A DNA stretch of 10,038 bases from Planctomycetaceae bacterium (GCA_002702965.1 PADE01000052.1:11788-21825), one strand, 5' to 3'; positions 1 through 7,134 are shown, numbered from the stretch's first letter. Program-made: numbers and translations. Notes: a model not told the origin generated them from the letters alone.

Positions 1-495
1 CTGGTGAGTTTCAACGGTCGCACGTTCGACATGCCGTTGATGGAGTTGGCTGCGTTCCGTTTTGGATTGAGCATTCCAAGCTGGTTCGAAACCAAGTCGC
101 GCACCTACGAGCAGCCGCGCAATCGCTATAACGTCCGGTACCATCTGGATCTGCACGACCTACTTACGAACTACGGTGCCTCACGATTCACTGGTGGATT
201 GAACCTCGCCGCGAATCTCCTCGGAAAACCGGGCAAGATCGATGTGCAAGGAGACATGGTCCAAGACATGTTCAACCAGGGAAAACTAGCCGAAATCAAC
301 AACTACTGCCGCTGCGACGTGTTGGATACCTATTTTGTTTTCCTTCGCTCGATGGTGCTGCTCGGCGAACTCGAGCTCGAAGACGAACAACGGATTGTCG
401 CGCAAACCAAAACCTGGTTGGAACAGCGCGCGACGCAGCAGCCGGCACTGGCGACGTATCTGGAAAACTGGGGAGATTGGCACAATCCCTGGTAA
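1..495 (+). CDS. PolB-like 3'-5' exonuclease (DNA_pol_B_exo2 family), C-terminal part
   Basis: This is the 3' portion of a gene that starts left of the window. The frame is open from base 1, so the GTG at 4 is not a convincing start. It resembles the predicted 3'-5' exonucleases related to the exonuclease domain of family B DNA polymerases, which remove nucleotides from DNA 3' ends in the cytoplasm. Numbering codons from base 1, the Exo II motif SFNGRTFDMP lies at 3-12, with its acidic residue at Asp10. The Exo III-type motif YCRCD lies at 102-106, with Tyr102 and Asp106 as catalytic residues. The Exo I motif (DxE) would be upstream and cannot be checked. The C-terminus ends in ENWGDWHNPW, with no accessory domain after the nuclease fold. 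The gene converges on the isomerase 66 bp away. Family assignment is fairly sure; the biological role (repair or proofreading) is inferred. Confidence 0.82.
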   Translation: MVSFNGRTFDMPLMELAAFRFGLSIPSWFETKSRTYEQPRNRYNVRYHLDLHDLLTNYGASRFTGGLNLAANLLGKPGKIDVQGDMVQDMFNQGKLAEINNYCRCDVLDTYFVFLRSMVLLGELELEDEQRIVAQTKTWLEQRATQQPALATYLENWGDWHNPW

Positions 496-561
496 GCGTG
501 CGCAACAGTTCACTGCGGCCTACTACGGCAACGGATTGCGCCGTGCGCGGGAAACTTCGGT

Positions 562-1383
562 TCAGTCCCGCAAACCGACCGTTTGCATCAAGCGATCGGT
601 TTCCCGATAGGCCTCGGTAACCCATTCCGCGATTTTGTCCGGTTCGGGAGAGTACTCCAGTTCGATCGAGATGGAACCCGCAATCTGCAGGTCCTTGATC
701 TCGCGCAGGTACGGTTCAAACGGGACCACACCGCGACCGGGTGGCAAATCTCCGTGCACCTTGCCGTCGCAATCTGAGATGTGAACGTGGATCGCTTTTC
801 CCTGCAAGCGGCGCAACTCGTGGGGGCCCACATCGGCCAGCAACAGATGCGAGACGTCGATATTAGCCTGGACCGCGTTGTGATCCACGTCATCGATAAA
901 CCGGACCATGGTATCCACCGAATTGAGCAACGACAATTTAAAGGGCTCCAACTCCAGCGCGATCTGTAATCCCAGTTGCGCTGCATAGTCACCGAGGATC
1001 TTGCAATTCTCGACTCCCGTCTGCCACTGTTCCTCCGGTGGGATTACCTCCTGCTGCCAGATGTACTCGCCGATCACCAACAGCACATTCTGAGCGTCGT
1101 ACCAATGCGCCAGGTCCAAGAATCGCTTGACACGTTCAACGTGGAAGCGCTGGACGCTGGGGTTAAAGTCGATCAACCCTGCGGCCACACAACAAATCGA
1201 GACGATCGGAAGATCGAGCCGGTGGCACTCGTCTTTGATACACTTCTGCTCCGCCACATCACCATCGAGCGGATCGATAAAAATATCAACTGTATCAAAG
1301 CCAATTTCCTTGGTCTTTCGCAACCCAAAAACGGTCGGCTGATTGGCTTGAACCCAAGCCGAGTTGATAAGGCCAAGTTTCAT
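562..1383 (-). CDS. Sugar phosphate isomerase/epimerase family protein (xylose isomerase-like TIM barrel)
   Basis: A 273-residue cytoplasmic protein of the AP-endonuclease-2/xylose isomerase-like TIM barrel superfamily, a normal length for a single-domain member. Such enzymes use a divalent metal to interconvert keto- and aldo-sugars or epimerise them. The alternating strand and helix pattern is clear. Likely metal ligands fall at the usual strand ends: Glu146 in LELEPF, Asp176 in NIDVSHL, His201 in HVHISD and Glu241 in ISIELEY. The start is ATG, with a GAGG-like stretch about 10 nt upstream. It is transcribed toward the exonuclease gene and divergently from the transglutaminase-like gene, so it appears to be a single-gene unit. 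The substrate cannot be told from sequence. Relatives include tagatose/psicose epimerases, hydroxypyruvate isomerases and inositol-pathway enzymes. Nearby sugar-acid and oxidoreductase genes support a carbohydrate role by context only. Confidence 0.85.
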   Translation of the reverse strand: MKLGLINSAWVQANQPTVFGLRKTKEIGFDTVDIFIDPLDGDVAEQKCIKDECHRLDLPIVSICCVAAGLIDFNPSVQRFHVERVKRFLDLAHWYDAQNVLLVIGEYIWQQEVIPPEEQWQTGVENCKILGDYAAQLGLQIALELEPFKLSLLNSVDTMVRFIDDVDHNAVQANIDVSHLLLADVGPHELRRLQGKAIHVHISDCDGKVHGDLPPGRGVVPFEPYLREIKDLQIAGSISIELEYSPEPDKIAEWVTEAYRETDRLMQTVGLRD

Positions 1384-1474
1384 GGATGTGGACCCTCGGA
1401 AAATCGAATGTTAACAACTGAGATGATATCGATCCGCGCGCAGTGAAAAAAGTAGCCACGGCTGTTTCCGCCGG

Positions 1475-1512
1475 GCCGACAACGTCAGCATTTCGCCGGT
1501 GGGCGTTGTGGC
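1475..1512. repeat. Imperfect inverted repeat in the divergent gap
   Basis: GCC-g-ACAACG (1475-1484) is complementary to CGTTGT-GGC (1504-1512), giving a 9-bp stem with one bulged G and a 19-nt loop. It lies in the 188-bp gap between the divergent isomerase and transglutaminase-like genes, about 60 bp before the latter's start. A TAGAAT hexamer at 1514-1519 just after it could be a -10 element, but no good -35 partner is visible. It may be an operator or a leader hairpin; nothing in the sequence decides between these. Confidence 0.3.
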
Positions 1513-1571
1513 ATAGAATCTAAGGAGTCCACCGGCCATCTCGAAACCCACACCCGCCTCGGAGTCCCGCG

Positions 1572-2747
1572 ATGTCAAACTACTCGGCTCTCGCGCTGTT
1601 GCTGTGCCCGATGACGGTGGTCGCAATCGCCGGCGAAGATGCGGCGGACATTACCGCGGCCTTGAGTCGCGCCGGCGAGAACCGCCCACAGATCGAAGAG
1701 GCGCTGCGCCGATCCGCCGACGATCAACGGGAGGGGATGCAGTTTCTCGTGGCGCACATGCCGCAGCGCGACCTGCAGAGTCTGTCCGCCGAGTTCTTGT
1801 TGGAAAACGTCGAACTCGCCTACCAGGCCTGGCGCGCAGCGACCTGGAAACAGCGCGTGCCTCGCGAGATTTTTCTCAATCATGTGCTTCCGTATTGCAG
1901 CATCAACGAACGCCGAGACAACTGGCGGAAAGACTTTCACACGCGATTTCGCAAGCGTGTGCAAAATTCCAAGACCATCTCTCAGGCGACCGCGATCTTA
2001 AACCAGACGATTTTTCGCGAATTCAACGTTCGTTTTTCAACCAAACGACCGAAGGCCGACCAGTCTCCCTACGAAACGATCACCGCCGGCCTGGCGTCTT
2101 GTACCGGATTGTCGGTGCTGCTTGTGGACGCCTGCCGCGCCGTCGGCATTCCGGCCCGTGTTGTCGGGACACCGCTTTGGTCAGATAACAGCGGGAATCA
2201 CTCGTGGGTCGAGGTCTGGGATCAGGGATGGCACTTTACAGGCGCGGCCGAGCCAGCGGGCGAGCAGCTCGACCGAGCTTGGTTTTCCGGTCGCGCCGCG
2301 ACTGCGCAACGCGACCAGCGAATGCATGCGATTTACGCTGTCAGCTACAAACGGACACCGCTTTCGTTTCCGCTGGTCTGGGATACGTCTATCGACTACG
2401 TCTACGCGGTCAACGTGAGCGACCGCTACACGCAGACAGCCCAGCAGCTTGCCGCGGGAATGATCAGTGTGTCCTTCCGGCTCATCGACGAACAGCGCCG
2501 TCAGCGCCTGGCCGCTGAGTTGAGGATCCGCGACACGACTGGCAAACCGGCCTTGTCGGGCACCACGAAAGACGAACGATTCGACCCCAACGATCACTTG
2601 ACCTTCCATCTCAAGCAAGGACAGAGTTACGACCTCGACTTGCGCTGGTCCGGGCAACGGTTGTCTAAGCGGATCACCCCAGAGAAGGAGGGAGTCGTCT
2701 ACACGTTTCGCCGTCGCGAGCTGCAACCGATTCCGAAGAAACCCTAA
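1572..2747 (+). CDS. Secreted transglutaminase-like domain protein
   Basis: A 391-residue protein with a transglutaminase-like (papain-fold) domain in the middle. The N-terminus has a short hydrophobic segment at about residues 6-20, ending near AIAGEDA, consistent with a signal peptide and export. A helical region follows (about 25-165). The core then shows Cys177 in ASCTGLSVLLVDACRAVGIPAR and His210 in GNHSWVEVW. Glu227 in the following GAAEP segment is a possible third residue, where many members have Asp. The C-terminal stretch (about 290-385) is beta-rich and may be a carboxypeptidase-regulatory or Ig-like domain that I cannot name. Bacterial members act as proteases, amidases or crosslinkers, so the actual reaction is unknown. 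The ATG is supported by GGAG 7 nt upstream. The gene stands alone, divergent from the isomerase and convergent with the oxidoreductase. Confidence 0.8.
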   Translation: MSNYSALALLLCPMTVVAIAGEDAADITAALSRAGENRPQIEEALRRSADDQREGMQFLVAHMPQRDLQSLSAEFLLENVELAYQAWRAATWKQRVPREIFLNHVLPYCSINERRDNWRKDFHTRFRKRVQNSKTISQATAILNQTIFREFNVRFSTKRPKADQSPYETITAGLASCTGLSVLLVDACRAVGIPARVVGTPLWSDNSGNHSWVEVWDQGWHFTGAAEPAGEQLDRAWFSGRAATAQRDQRMHAIYAVSYKRTPLSFPLVWDTSIDYVYAVNVSDRYTQTAQQLAAGMISVSFRLIDEQRRQRLAAELRIRDTTGKPALSGTTKDERFDPNDHLTFHLKQGQSYDLDLRWSGQRLSKRITPEKEGVVYTFRRRELQPIPKKP

Positions 2748-2768
2748 CCGCGGCCGGATAAGATCGAT

Positions 2769-2783
2769 CGGGCCTGCGGCCCG
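2769..2783. terminator. GC-rich hairpin between convergent genes, possible bidirectional terminator
   Basis: CGGGCC-TGC-GGCCCG is a perfect 6-bp all-GC stem with a 3-nt loop. It sits 21 bp after the transglutaminase-like stop codon and 24 bp beyond the stop of the convergent oxidoreductase gene. The position and symmetry suit a shared terminator. There is no T-tract on either side, so intrinsic termination is not proven. Confidence 0.45.
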
Positions 2784-2806
2784 GCGAACCGATTCTCCGT
2801 CACCCG

Positions 2807-3811
2807 TCACACCGATTCCAACGACTGCCACGATCCGGCCTCCGCCGAACGGAGCACGGCCAGGTTGACCCGCAGTGTTTGAACCGCGTCGACAAGTGAA
2901 CACAATACCGGCTGCTTTCCTTCCAGCGCATCGAGAAATGCGTTGGCCTGGATGATGAACATATCGTCGCGTTCCAGTTCACACGCTTCATCATGCCAAC
3001 CGCCACCCGGCTCACTCATCCACCGCCAGCGGCTGCGATGGGATTCAAAACGGACCGCCCCCCGCTCGCAGACAACCGTCAACGCCGATTCGTTCGGCGG
3101 CTGGTGCTGGTTCAAATTGTAGCTGCCCATGACCGCACCATGGCGAGCCAGTACGTGGACCGTATCTTCGACATCGACGCCCTCAAGCGCCAGGTGGCCC
3201 GTGTCGGCCACCAAGCGATCGATCGGGCCGACCAGGCTCTCGGCCATGTTCAACAGATGGGTGATCGCGTCCTGAACAGCCCCACCACCAGTGGCGTGCT
3301 GCGTGTAATACGTCTCCAGGTAGGCCGGTCGATACGTGGGAAAGTGCTGGCCAGAAACGCCAATCAGATTTAGGGGGACGCCGAATCGCCCCGACTCGAT
3401 CACCCGTTTCACCGCTTGAAACATGGGATGCGCACGCCAGACATACCCAACCGCCACAACACACCGGTGGCGAGCGATTTCAGTCTCCAGTTCAGAAATG
3501 CCCTCGGGCCCAGTACTGAGCGGTTTTTCGATCAGCAAATCAACACCCCGCCGCGCCAAACGCACTGCCATGGGCACGTGCAGATGGGCCGGCGTACAGA
3601 TGACAGCCAGATCGTGTTCGTGGTCCAGCGCCTCCTCGAGCGAGGTAAACGTACGGTCAATCTGGTAACGTTCGGCGACTTGACGGCACAATACCTGATC
3701 GACTTCGCAGATCGAGACCGTCGTCCGCCCGGTACGCTGAAAACAGCGCACGTGTCGTTCACCGATCGATCCCACGCCAATCACTAATGTTCGTTTACCA
3801 CCCATCTGCAC
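2807..3811 (-). CDS. Gfo/Idh/MocA family NAD(P)-dependent oxidoreductase
   Basis: A 334-residue cytoplasmic oxidoreductase of the glucose-fructose oxidoreductase/inositol dehydrogenase/MocA family, of typical length. These enzymes oxidise or reduce sugars, sugar nucleotides or cyclitols with NAD(P). The N-terminal Rossmann domain begins with GVGSIGERH (12-20). Glu36, at the end of the second strand, favours NAD(H). The family EKP motif is at 95-97 (EKPLS), with catalytic Lys96. The C-terminal domain has GGGAVQDAITH (175-185), where Asp181 and His185 fit the catalytic acidic/His pair, although the surroundings differ from the common GGGxxxDxGxH form. The start is ambiguous. GTG at 3811 has AGGA five nt upstream, while ATG at 3805 (MGGKRTLV...) gives a product two residues shorter. 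A tandem 18-bp duplication lies directly upstream and overlaps the ribosome-binding region. The substrate is unknown. Confidence 0.88.
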   Translation of the reverse strand: MQMGGKRTLVIGVGSIGERHVRCFQRTGRTTVSICEVDQVLCRQVAERYQIDRTFTSLEEALDHEHDLAVICTPAHLHVPMAVRLARRGVDLLIEKPLSTGPEGISELETEIARHRCVVAVGYVWRAHPMFQAVKRVIESGRFGVPLNLIGVSGQHFPTYRPAYLETYYTQHATGGGAVQDAITHLLNMAESLVGPIDRLVADTGHLALEGVDVEDTVHVLARHGAVMGSYNLNQHQPPNESALTVVCERGAVRFESHRSRWRWMSEPGGGWHDEACELERDDMFIIQANAFLDALEGKQPVLCSLVDAVQTLRVNLAVLRSAEAGSWQSLESV

Positions 3812-3814
3812 AAC

Positions 3815-3850
3815 GATCCTGGACTAAGAATTGATCCTGGACTACGAATT
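3815..3850. repeat. Tandem 18-bp direct repeat upstream of the oxidoreductase gene
   Basis: Two adjacent 18-bp units, 3815-3832 and 3833-3850, differ at one base: gatcctggactaagaatt versus gatcctggactacgaatt. They abut each other exactly. On the minus strand the copy nearer the gene supplies the AGGA that would serve as ribosome-binding site for the GTG start at 3811. The outer copy duplicates that element. This looks like a recent slippage or duplication event in the 5' region of the oxidoreductase gene. Two spaced regulator sites are an alternative. Confidence 0.75.
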
Positions 3851-3864
3851 CAGCCTGACCCAGA

Positions 3865-3901
3865 CCCCACCTCGTTAAGCTCTGCAACGAACACCGTGGG
3901 G
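3865..3901 (-). terminator. Inverted repeat downstream of the SGNH hydrolase, possible terminator
   Basis: CCCCAC (3865-3870) pairs with GTGGGG (3896-3901), and inside it TCGTT (3872-3876) pairs with AACGA (3886-3890). This makes an 11-bp two-part stem with an asymmetric internal loop. It begins about 55 bp after the stop of the SGNH hydrolase gene on the minus strand and lies ahead of the oxidoreductase start. That placement suits a terminator separating the two genes. There is no clear U-tract after it, so it could equally be a leader structure of the oxidoreductase mRNA. Confidence 0.35.
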
Positions 3902-3956
3902 AGCCACCCGCTGAGTGAGCCGCAGCGCGCAGTAGCGGTCGTGACAACCGGGCCGG

Positions 3957-5054
3957 TCACGGAACCGATGCCTCGCCAGCTTCGGTTGTTCGACTGCGCA
4001 GCAGAGCTTCTAACTCAACCGCCCAGCAAGCAGCCAGCTGCCGTTCACCCACAGCCGTCAAGTGCACATAGTCTCGTAGCATCGTTTCATCGGCCGTAAT
4101 CGTCCGATTCAAATCGACAAATGGCGCGCGATGATCGCGGGCAAACGTCTCTAATGTCTCACGCAGTAGGCTCCCCAAGTCGGTCAATCGGCTACCGATC
4201 CTGGCCGCTCGCTGTTGGTTGTCGCCATGAAGCTGGCGCTGGAGCTCCGGGCTGACATCCTCGCGCGCCGCGATACACTGCGCGCTCACCAGCATTTTGG
4301 CTCCCGATCCGCGAATGGCAGCCGCCAACTTGTCCAGATTTTCACGAAAACACCGACGACCCGCAACGGTTGGGATCGCCTGACCCACGCGTCGAGGCAA
4401 CAGCGCCGGTGGCGAGACTCCCCACAACCGGTACTTTACAAATCCGTAAAGCGTCGACCGGCCCAGGTGACGCTCGTAGTCAGGGGCAATCGGCCGAATT
4501 CGATGTCGCAGCTGACGTGGGTCTTCGCTACAGATATACGGTAGGTCGTTCCAGCCGAGGTACAGCACCACAATGTCCGGCGCGAGGGGAACGATCCGCT
4601 CTTCAAAACGATCGCATGTCTGGAACAGATTGTAACCCGGAACTCCAGCATTCAGTACTTGAACCTCACGGTCCGGTGTATCGAGTGACCGTTCCAGCAG
4701 CCGGGCCGCTTCCTCGCCGTCGCTGACAAAATAGCCAAACACCGATGATCCGCCCAAGACGGCAATCCGAGTCACTCCGGCGGACTTTGTCCGGGAAATA
4801 TCCGGACCCCGCAAACCCCAGCGATTGACTGCGATCCGAAAAACACCACTGCGCAAGCGAAACCCGGGACGAACTTCACTGCCGCGGGTGGGATGCGGTT
4901 GGTACAGATCGAGGTCCGCAGCGTAACAATTGGGCGTCCAGCCGCGCGCCCAGACGTACACGCGTATCAGACCTTCTCCCAATACGAGAGTCAGTGCGCA
5001 GGAAATTCCCAGAGCGGCGAGCCGGAACGCAACCTGTCTCTTTCGTCGACCCAT
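3957..5054 (-). CDS. SGNH/GDSL-family hydrolase with N-terminal membrane anchor
   Basis: An SGNH-fold hydrolase, a family of Ser/His/Asp esterases, lipases and acyl-sugar deacetylases. I prefer the ATG at 5054 (365 residues, beginning MGRRKRQ) because it has GGTGA just upstream and gives a classic positive-then-hydrophobic N-terminus. A GTG at 5081 would add nine residues and has no clear ribosome-binding site. Numbering from that GTG, a transmembrane segment spans about 17-39, placing the enzyme outside the cytoplasmic membrane. Block I is LGGSSVFG with nucleophile Ser112. Block II is NAGVPGYN (Gly146). Block III is YLGWND with Asn178. Block V is DYVHLTAVG with Asp337 and His340. All four signature residues are therefore present. 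GGSS instead of GDS is usual in the planctomycete-type branch. The substrate is unknown; deacetylation of a polysaccharide or lipid hydrolysis are both possible. It is divergent from htrA. Confidence 0.82.
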   Translation of the reverse strand: MGRRKRQVAFRLAALGISCALTLVLGEGLIRVYVWARGWTPNCYAADLDLYQPHPTRGSEVRPGFRLRSGVFRIAVNRWGLRGPDISRTKSAGVTRIAVLGGSSVFGYFVSDGEEAARLLERSLDTPDREVQVLNAGVPGYNLFQTCDRFEERIVPLAPDIVVLYLGWNDLPYICSEDPRQLRHRIRPIAPDYERHLGRSTLYGFVKYRLWGVSPPALLPRRVGQAIPTVAGRRCFRENLDKLAAAIRGSGAKMLVSAQCIAAREDVSPELQRQLHGDNQQRAARIGSRLTDLGSLLRETLETFARDHRAPFVDLNRTITADETMLRDYVHLTAVGERQLAACWAVELEALLRSRTTEAGEASVP

Positions 5055-5202
5055 CGATTCACCATGTGCGGGAGGTTCCACAGACCCACTGTCCCCGTTG
5101 TGCGCGACCCACAGAGTCGGCCTGCGAGGAACCTATTCTACGCGCGCAGACCACATCTCTCACGTCGTCTTTTGCTTCGCGTATTGGAATGTCTCTTGAT
5201 GC

Positions 5203-5442
5203 TCATCCACACCAAGCGGATGATTTTCGACCGCTTCACACACCGAAGCAGTGACCGCAACGTAAGCGCTTCGCTACCAGGTGCAAACAGGGTCGGTTCG
5301 GGACTGCTCGTCCACAAGCGGCCCGAACCTTGTGCCTATCGGTGACGTAAAGTACTCAACAGACCGATATCACAAGGATCAAATCGCTGTGCGCAGTGTA
5401 CCGCGACGCTCCTCGCTCGCGGTGCCCGTCGTGTTGGGCACC
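5203..5442 (+). promoter_or_regulatory. Run of strong inverted repeats upstream of htrA: candidate structured leader or small RNA
   Basis: The 5055-5529 gap, about 475 bp without a convincing gene, is packed with perfect stems. TCATCC/GGATGA (5203-5208/5218-5223) is followed directly by TTTT. GCTTC/GAAGC is at 5233-5237/5245-5249, or alternatively CGAAGC/GCTTCG at 5244-5249/5268-5273. GGTTCGGG/CCCGAACC is at 5295-5302/5322-5329. A two-part hairpin pairs CCTTGTG with CACAAGG (5328-5334/5371-5377) enclosing TATCGGT/ACCGATA (5337-5343/5363-5369). CCGCG/CGCGG (5401-5405/5418-5422) and GGTGCCC/GGGCACC (5421-5427/5436-5442) follow. The strand is assigned by proximity to htrA; inverted repeats alone do not tell direction. 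I recognise no known RNA family, and found no CIRCE element or clear promoter. The in-frame reading through 5281-5529 does not look like protein. Confidence 0.45.
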
Positions 5443-5514
5443 GGTTCGGCGCACGCCAAACTGCGGCTGGTCCCCGGAACATCGCACACAACCGAACTGA
5501 CTTCTTTCTCAGGC

Positions 5515-5520
5515 AGGAGG
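5515..5520 (+). promoter_or_regulatory. Strong ribosome-binding site deciding the htrA start
   Basis: AGGAGG lies 9 nt before the ATG at 5530. It is the only strong Shine-Dalgarno sequence in this stretch. It selects 5530 over in-frame start-like codons farther upstream, such as the one at 5281. Confidence 0.8.
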
Positions 5521-5529
5521 AATCTTCGC

Positions 5530-7050
5530 ATGTTACGCAGGCACCAATCAGTGATTCGCCAATGGGTTGGATTGACCCTTACCGTCGCGGTAACTTCGAT
5601 TCTGGTAACGGCCGTCTGTCAGTATTGGTCGAGCCAACGTCTATTTGGCCGGCCCGCCGATCGCGCGGAGAGCTCTGCGACCGTGGATCAACTCGCGCAT
5701 TCGTTCAAACAGGTTGCCAAGGAGGTGCGTGCCTCAGTGGTGAGCGTCAGTAGCATCAGACGTTTCGAACGGCCAGCTGGTGGCCGATCGATACCACGGC
5801 AGCAAATCCCCGAAGAACTGCGACGCATTTTTGGGGACGATTCACTGGAGCGATTTTTTGAGGCACCGCAGGGGCGGGAGCCGCTTGAGCAGCAGGGGTT
5901 GGGCTCCGGCGTGATCGCTAGCTCGGACGGCTACATCATCACCAACAACCACGTCGTGCAGGATGCCGACGAACTCACGATCACACTGCACGATGGCGTA
6001 ACCCACAAAGCCGAGGTTGTGGGAACCGACCAGAAAACCGACGTCGCGGTGCTAAAAATATCTGCTCAAGGTCTCACCGCTGCCCGATTGGGCGATGCCG
6101 ACTTGATGGAAGTCGGCGATTGGGTGCTGGCGATCGGTAGTCCCTTTAATTACCACCAAACGGTGACAGCTGGAATCATCAGTGCCAAAGGGCGGCGCGT
6201 CGGGGTACTGCAATCGGTACAAGGCTACGAAGACTTCATCCAAACCGACGCGGCCATCAATCCGGGAAACAGCGGCGGACCCCTGTTGAACCTGCGAGGC
6301 GAAGTGATCGGGATCAATACGGTGATCGCATCGCGTTCGGGTAGCTTCAACGGACTCGGATTCGCGATTCCCAGTAAGATCGTCGGCCATGTCTACGAGG
6401 CAATCATCAAACACGGTCGCGTGCAACGTGGCCAGATCGGTACATTAATTCAGGACCTGGATCGCGATCTGGCTCGTTCGTTCGGCTACGACTCCACCGA
6501 CGGGGTCCTCGTACAAGATGTACTTCCCGAGGGACCTGCTGACCGGGCGGGGATCCGATCCGGAGATATCATTATCCGCTACCAGGGAAAGGCGTTGCAA
6601 AATGCCAAGCAGCTGCGACACGCGGTCGCTGCGACCCCTCCCGGAACACGGGCCAAGCTGGTTGTTTTCCGTGACGGTCAGCACCGAGAGATCCAAATCG
6701 TCATACAATCTCAGGAGAATCAGACCCGTGTCAGTCGAGGACCCCCACGAACACCATCGCCGACCACGCTGGGCATCACTGGGGAAACGCTGACCCCGGA
6801 GCGGGCGCGCCAATTGGGGCTGGAAGATCCGGAGCAGTGCGTACTGGTCACGCGGGTCGAGGCCGGTAGTCTGGCGGCGCGGGCTGGGATTCGCCGCGGC
6901 GATTTGGTGCTCGCCGTCGGCACCCAACCGATTACAAGTGTCCGAGAATTGCACGAGTCATTGGAAGGCATCGATCGGTCGGTGGGAGTTCGCTTGCAGG
7001 TGAAACGTGGCAAAGTGCGCAGTTTTATTTTTCTCAAGCCGCCTCGTTAA
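5530..7050 (+). CDS. HtrA/DegP-type serine protease with two PDZ domains
   Basis: A 506-residue membrane-anchored or periplasmic protease of the HtrA/Deg family (trypsin-like, S1C), which degrades or refolds damaged envelope proteins. Residues about 1-33 form a basic n-region and a hydrophobic helix (WVGLTLTVAVTSILVTAV), an uncleaved anchor or a signal peptide. The protease domain covers about 55-295, with the full triad His141 (TNNHVV), Asp171 (KTDVAVLKI) and Ser248 (NPGNSGGP). A charged segment (about 78-122) precedes the core, where DegP has its LA loop. PDZ1 covers about 300-395, starting with RGQIGT. PDZ2 covers about 410-503, after a proline-rich linker. Two PDZ domains match DegP/DegQ architecture rather than single-PDZ DegS. 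The start is set by AGGAGG at 5515-5520. An unusually structured gap lies upstream, so post-transcriptional or stress control is possible. It converges on the dehydrogenase gene. Confidence 0.93.
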   Translation: MLRRHQSVIRQWVGLTLTVAVTSILVTAVCQYWSSQRLFGRPADRAESSATVDQLAHSFKQVAKEVRASVVSVSSIRRFERPAGGRSIPRQQIPEELRRIFGDDSLERFFEAPQGREPLEQQGLGSGVIASSDGYIITNNHVVQDADELTITLHDGVTHKAEVVGTDQKTDVAVLKISAQGLTAARLGDADLMEVGDWVLAIGSPFNYHQTVTAGIISAKGRRVGVLQSVQGYEDFIQTDAAINPGNSGGPLLNLRGEVIGINTVIASRSGSFNGLGFAIPSKIVGHVYEAIIKHGRVQRGQIGTLIQDLDRDLARSFGYDSTDGVLVQDVLPEGPADRAGIRSGDIIIRYQGKALQNAKQLRHAVAATPPGTRAKLVVFRDGQHREIQIVIQSQENQTRVSRGPPRTPSPTTLGITGETLTPERARQLGLEDPEQCVLVTRVEAGSLAARAGIRRGDLVLAVGTQPITSVRELHESLEGIDRSVGVRLQVKRGKVRSFIFLKPPR

Positions 7051-7082
7051 CTGGACGTTTCGGCGGGCCACGCTCTTCATCC

Positions 7083-7119
7083 CAGCGGAGTGATCGGTCA
7101 CCGGGTGGAGGCACCGCTG
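7083..7119. terminator. Weak inverted repeat between convergent htrA and dehydrogenase genes
   Basis: CAGCGG (7083-7088) pairs with CCGCTG (7114-7119), enclosing a small GTGA-tcgg-TCAC hairpin (7090-7101). It occupies the 84-bp convergent gap, where a shared terminator would be expected. The outer loop is long and there is no T-tract, so support is weak. Confidence 0.25.
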
Positions 7120-7134
7120 CGGGGGTCCGTGATC

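Noticed and set aside
525..544. ACGGC...GCCGT stem in the convergent gap after the exonuclease gene, as a terminator
   Set aside because: It has only 5 bp with a 10-nt loop and no T-tract. This is expected by chance in GC-rich sequence.
1409..1416. TGTTAACA palindrome upstream of the isomerase gene as an operator
   Set aside because: It is only 8 bp and occurs once in this gap, with no supporting second site.
2181..2903. A 240-codon open frame on the - strand overlapping the transglutaminase-like gene and the oxidoreductase 3' end
   Set aside because: It overlaps two well-supported genes and its composition is not protein-like.
5295..5334. H-type pseudoknot formed by GGTTCGGG/CCCGAACC and CACAAG/CTTGTG
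   Set aside because: The two 3' strands abut or share a base, leaving no linker to cross the 8-bp first stem. Alternative hairpins are more plausible.
5476..5500. GGAACAT...ACTGA resembling a sigma-E-type promoter before htrA
   Set aside because: The spacer between the two elements is about 13 nt, shorter than the usual 15-16, and the -10 match is poor. Envelope-stress control remains possible but is not shown by this.
5082..5529. Possible known RNA gene (tmRNA, SRP RNA, RNase P RNA, 6S RNA or tRNA) in the large gap
   Set aside because: None of the conserved core sequences of these RNAs that I know could be found. GGTTCGG occurs but without tRNA-like arms around it.
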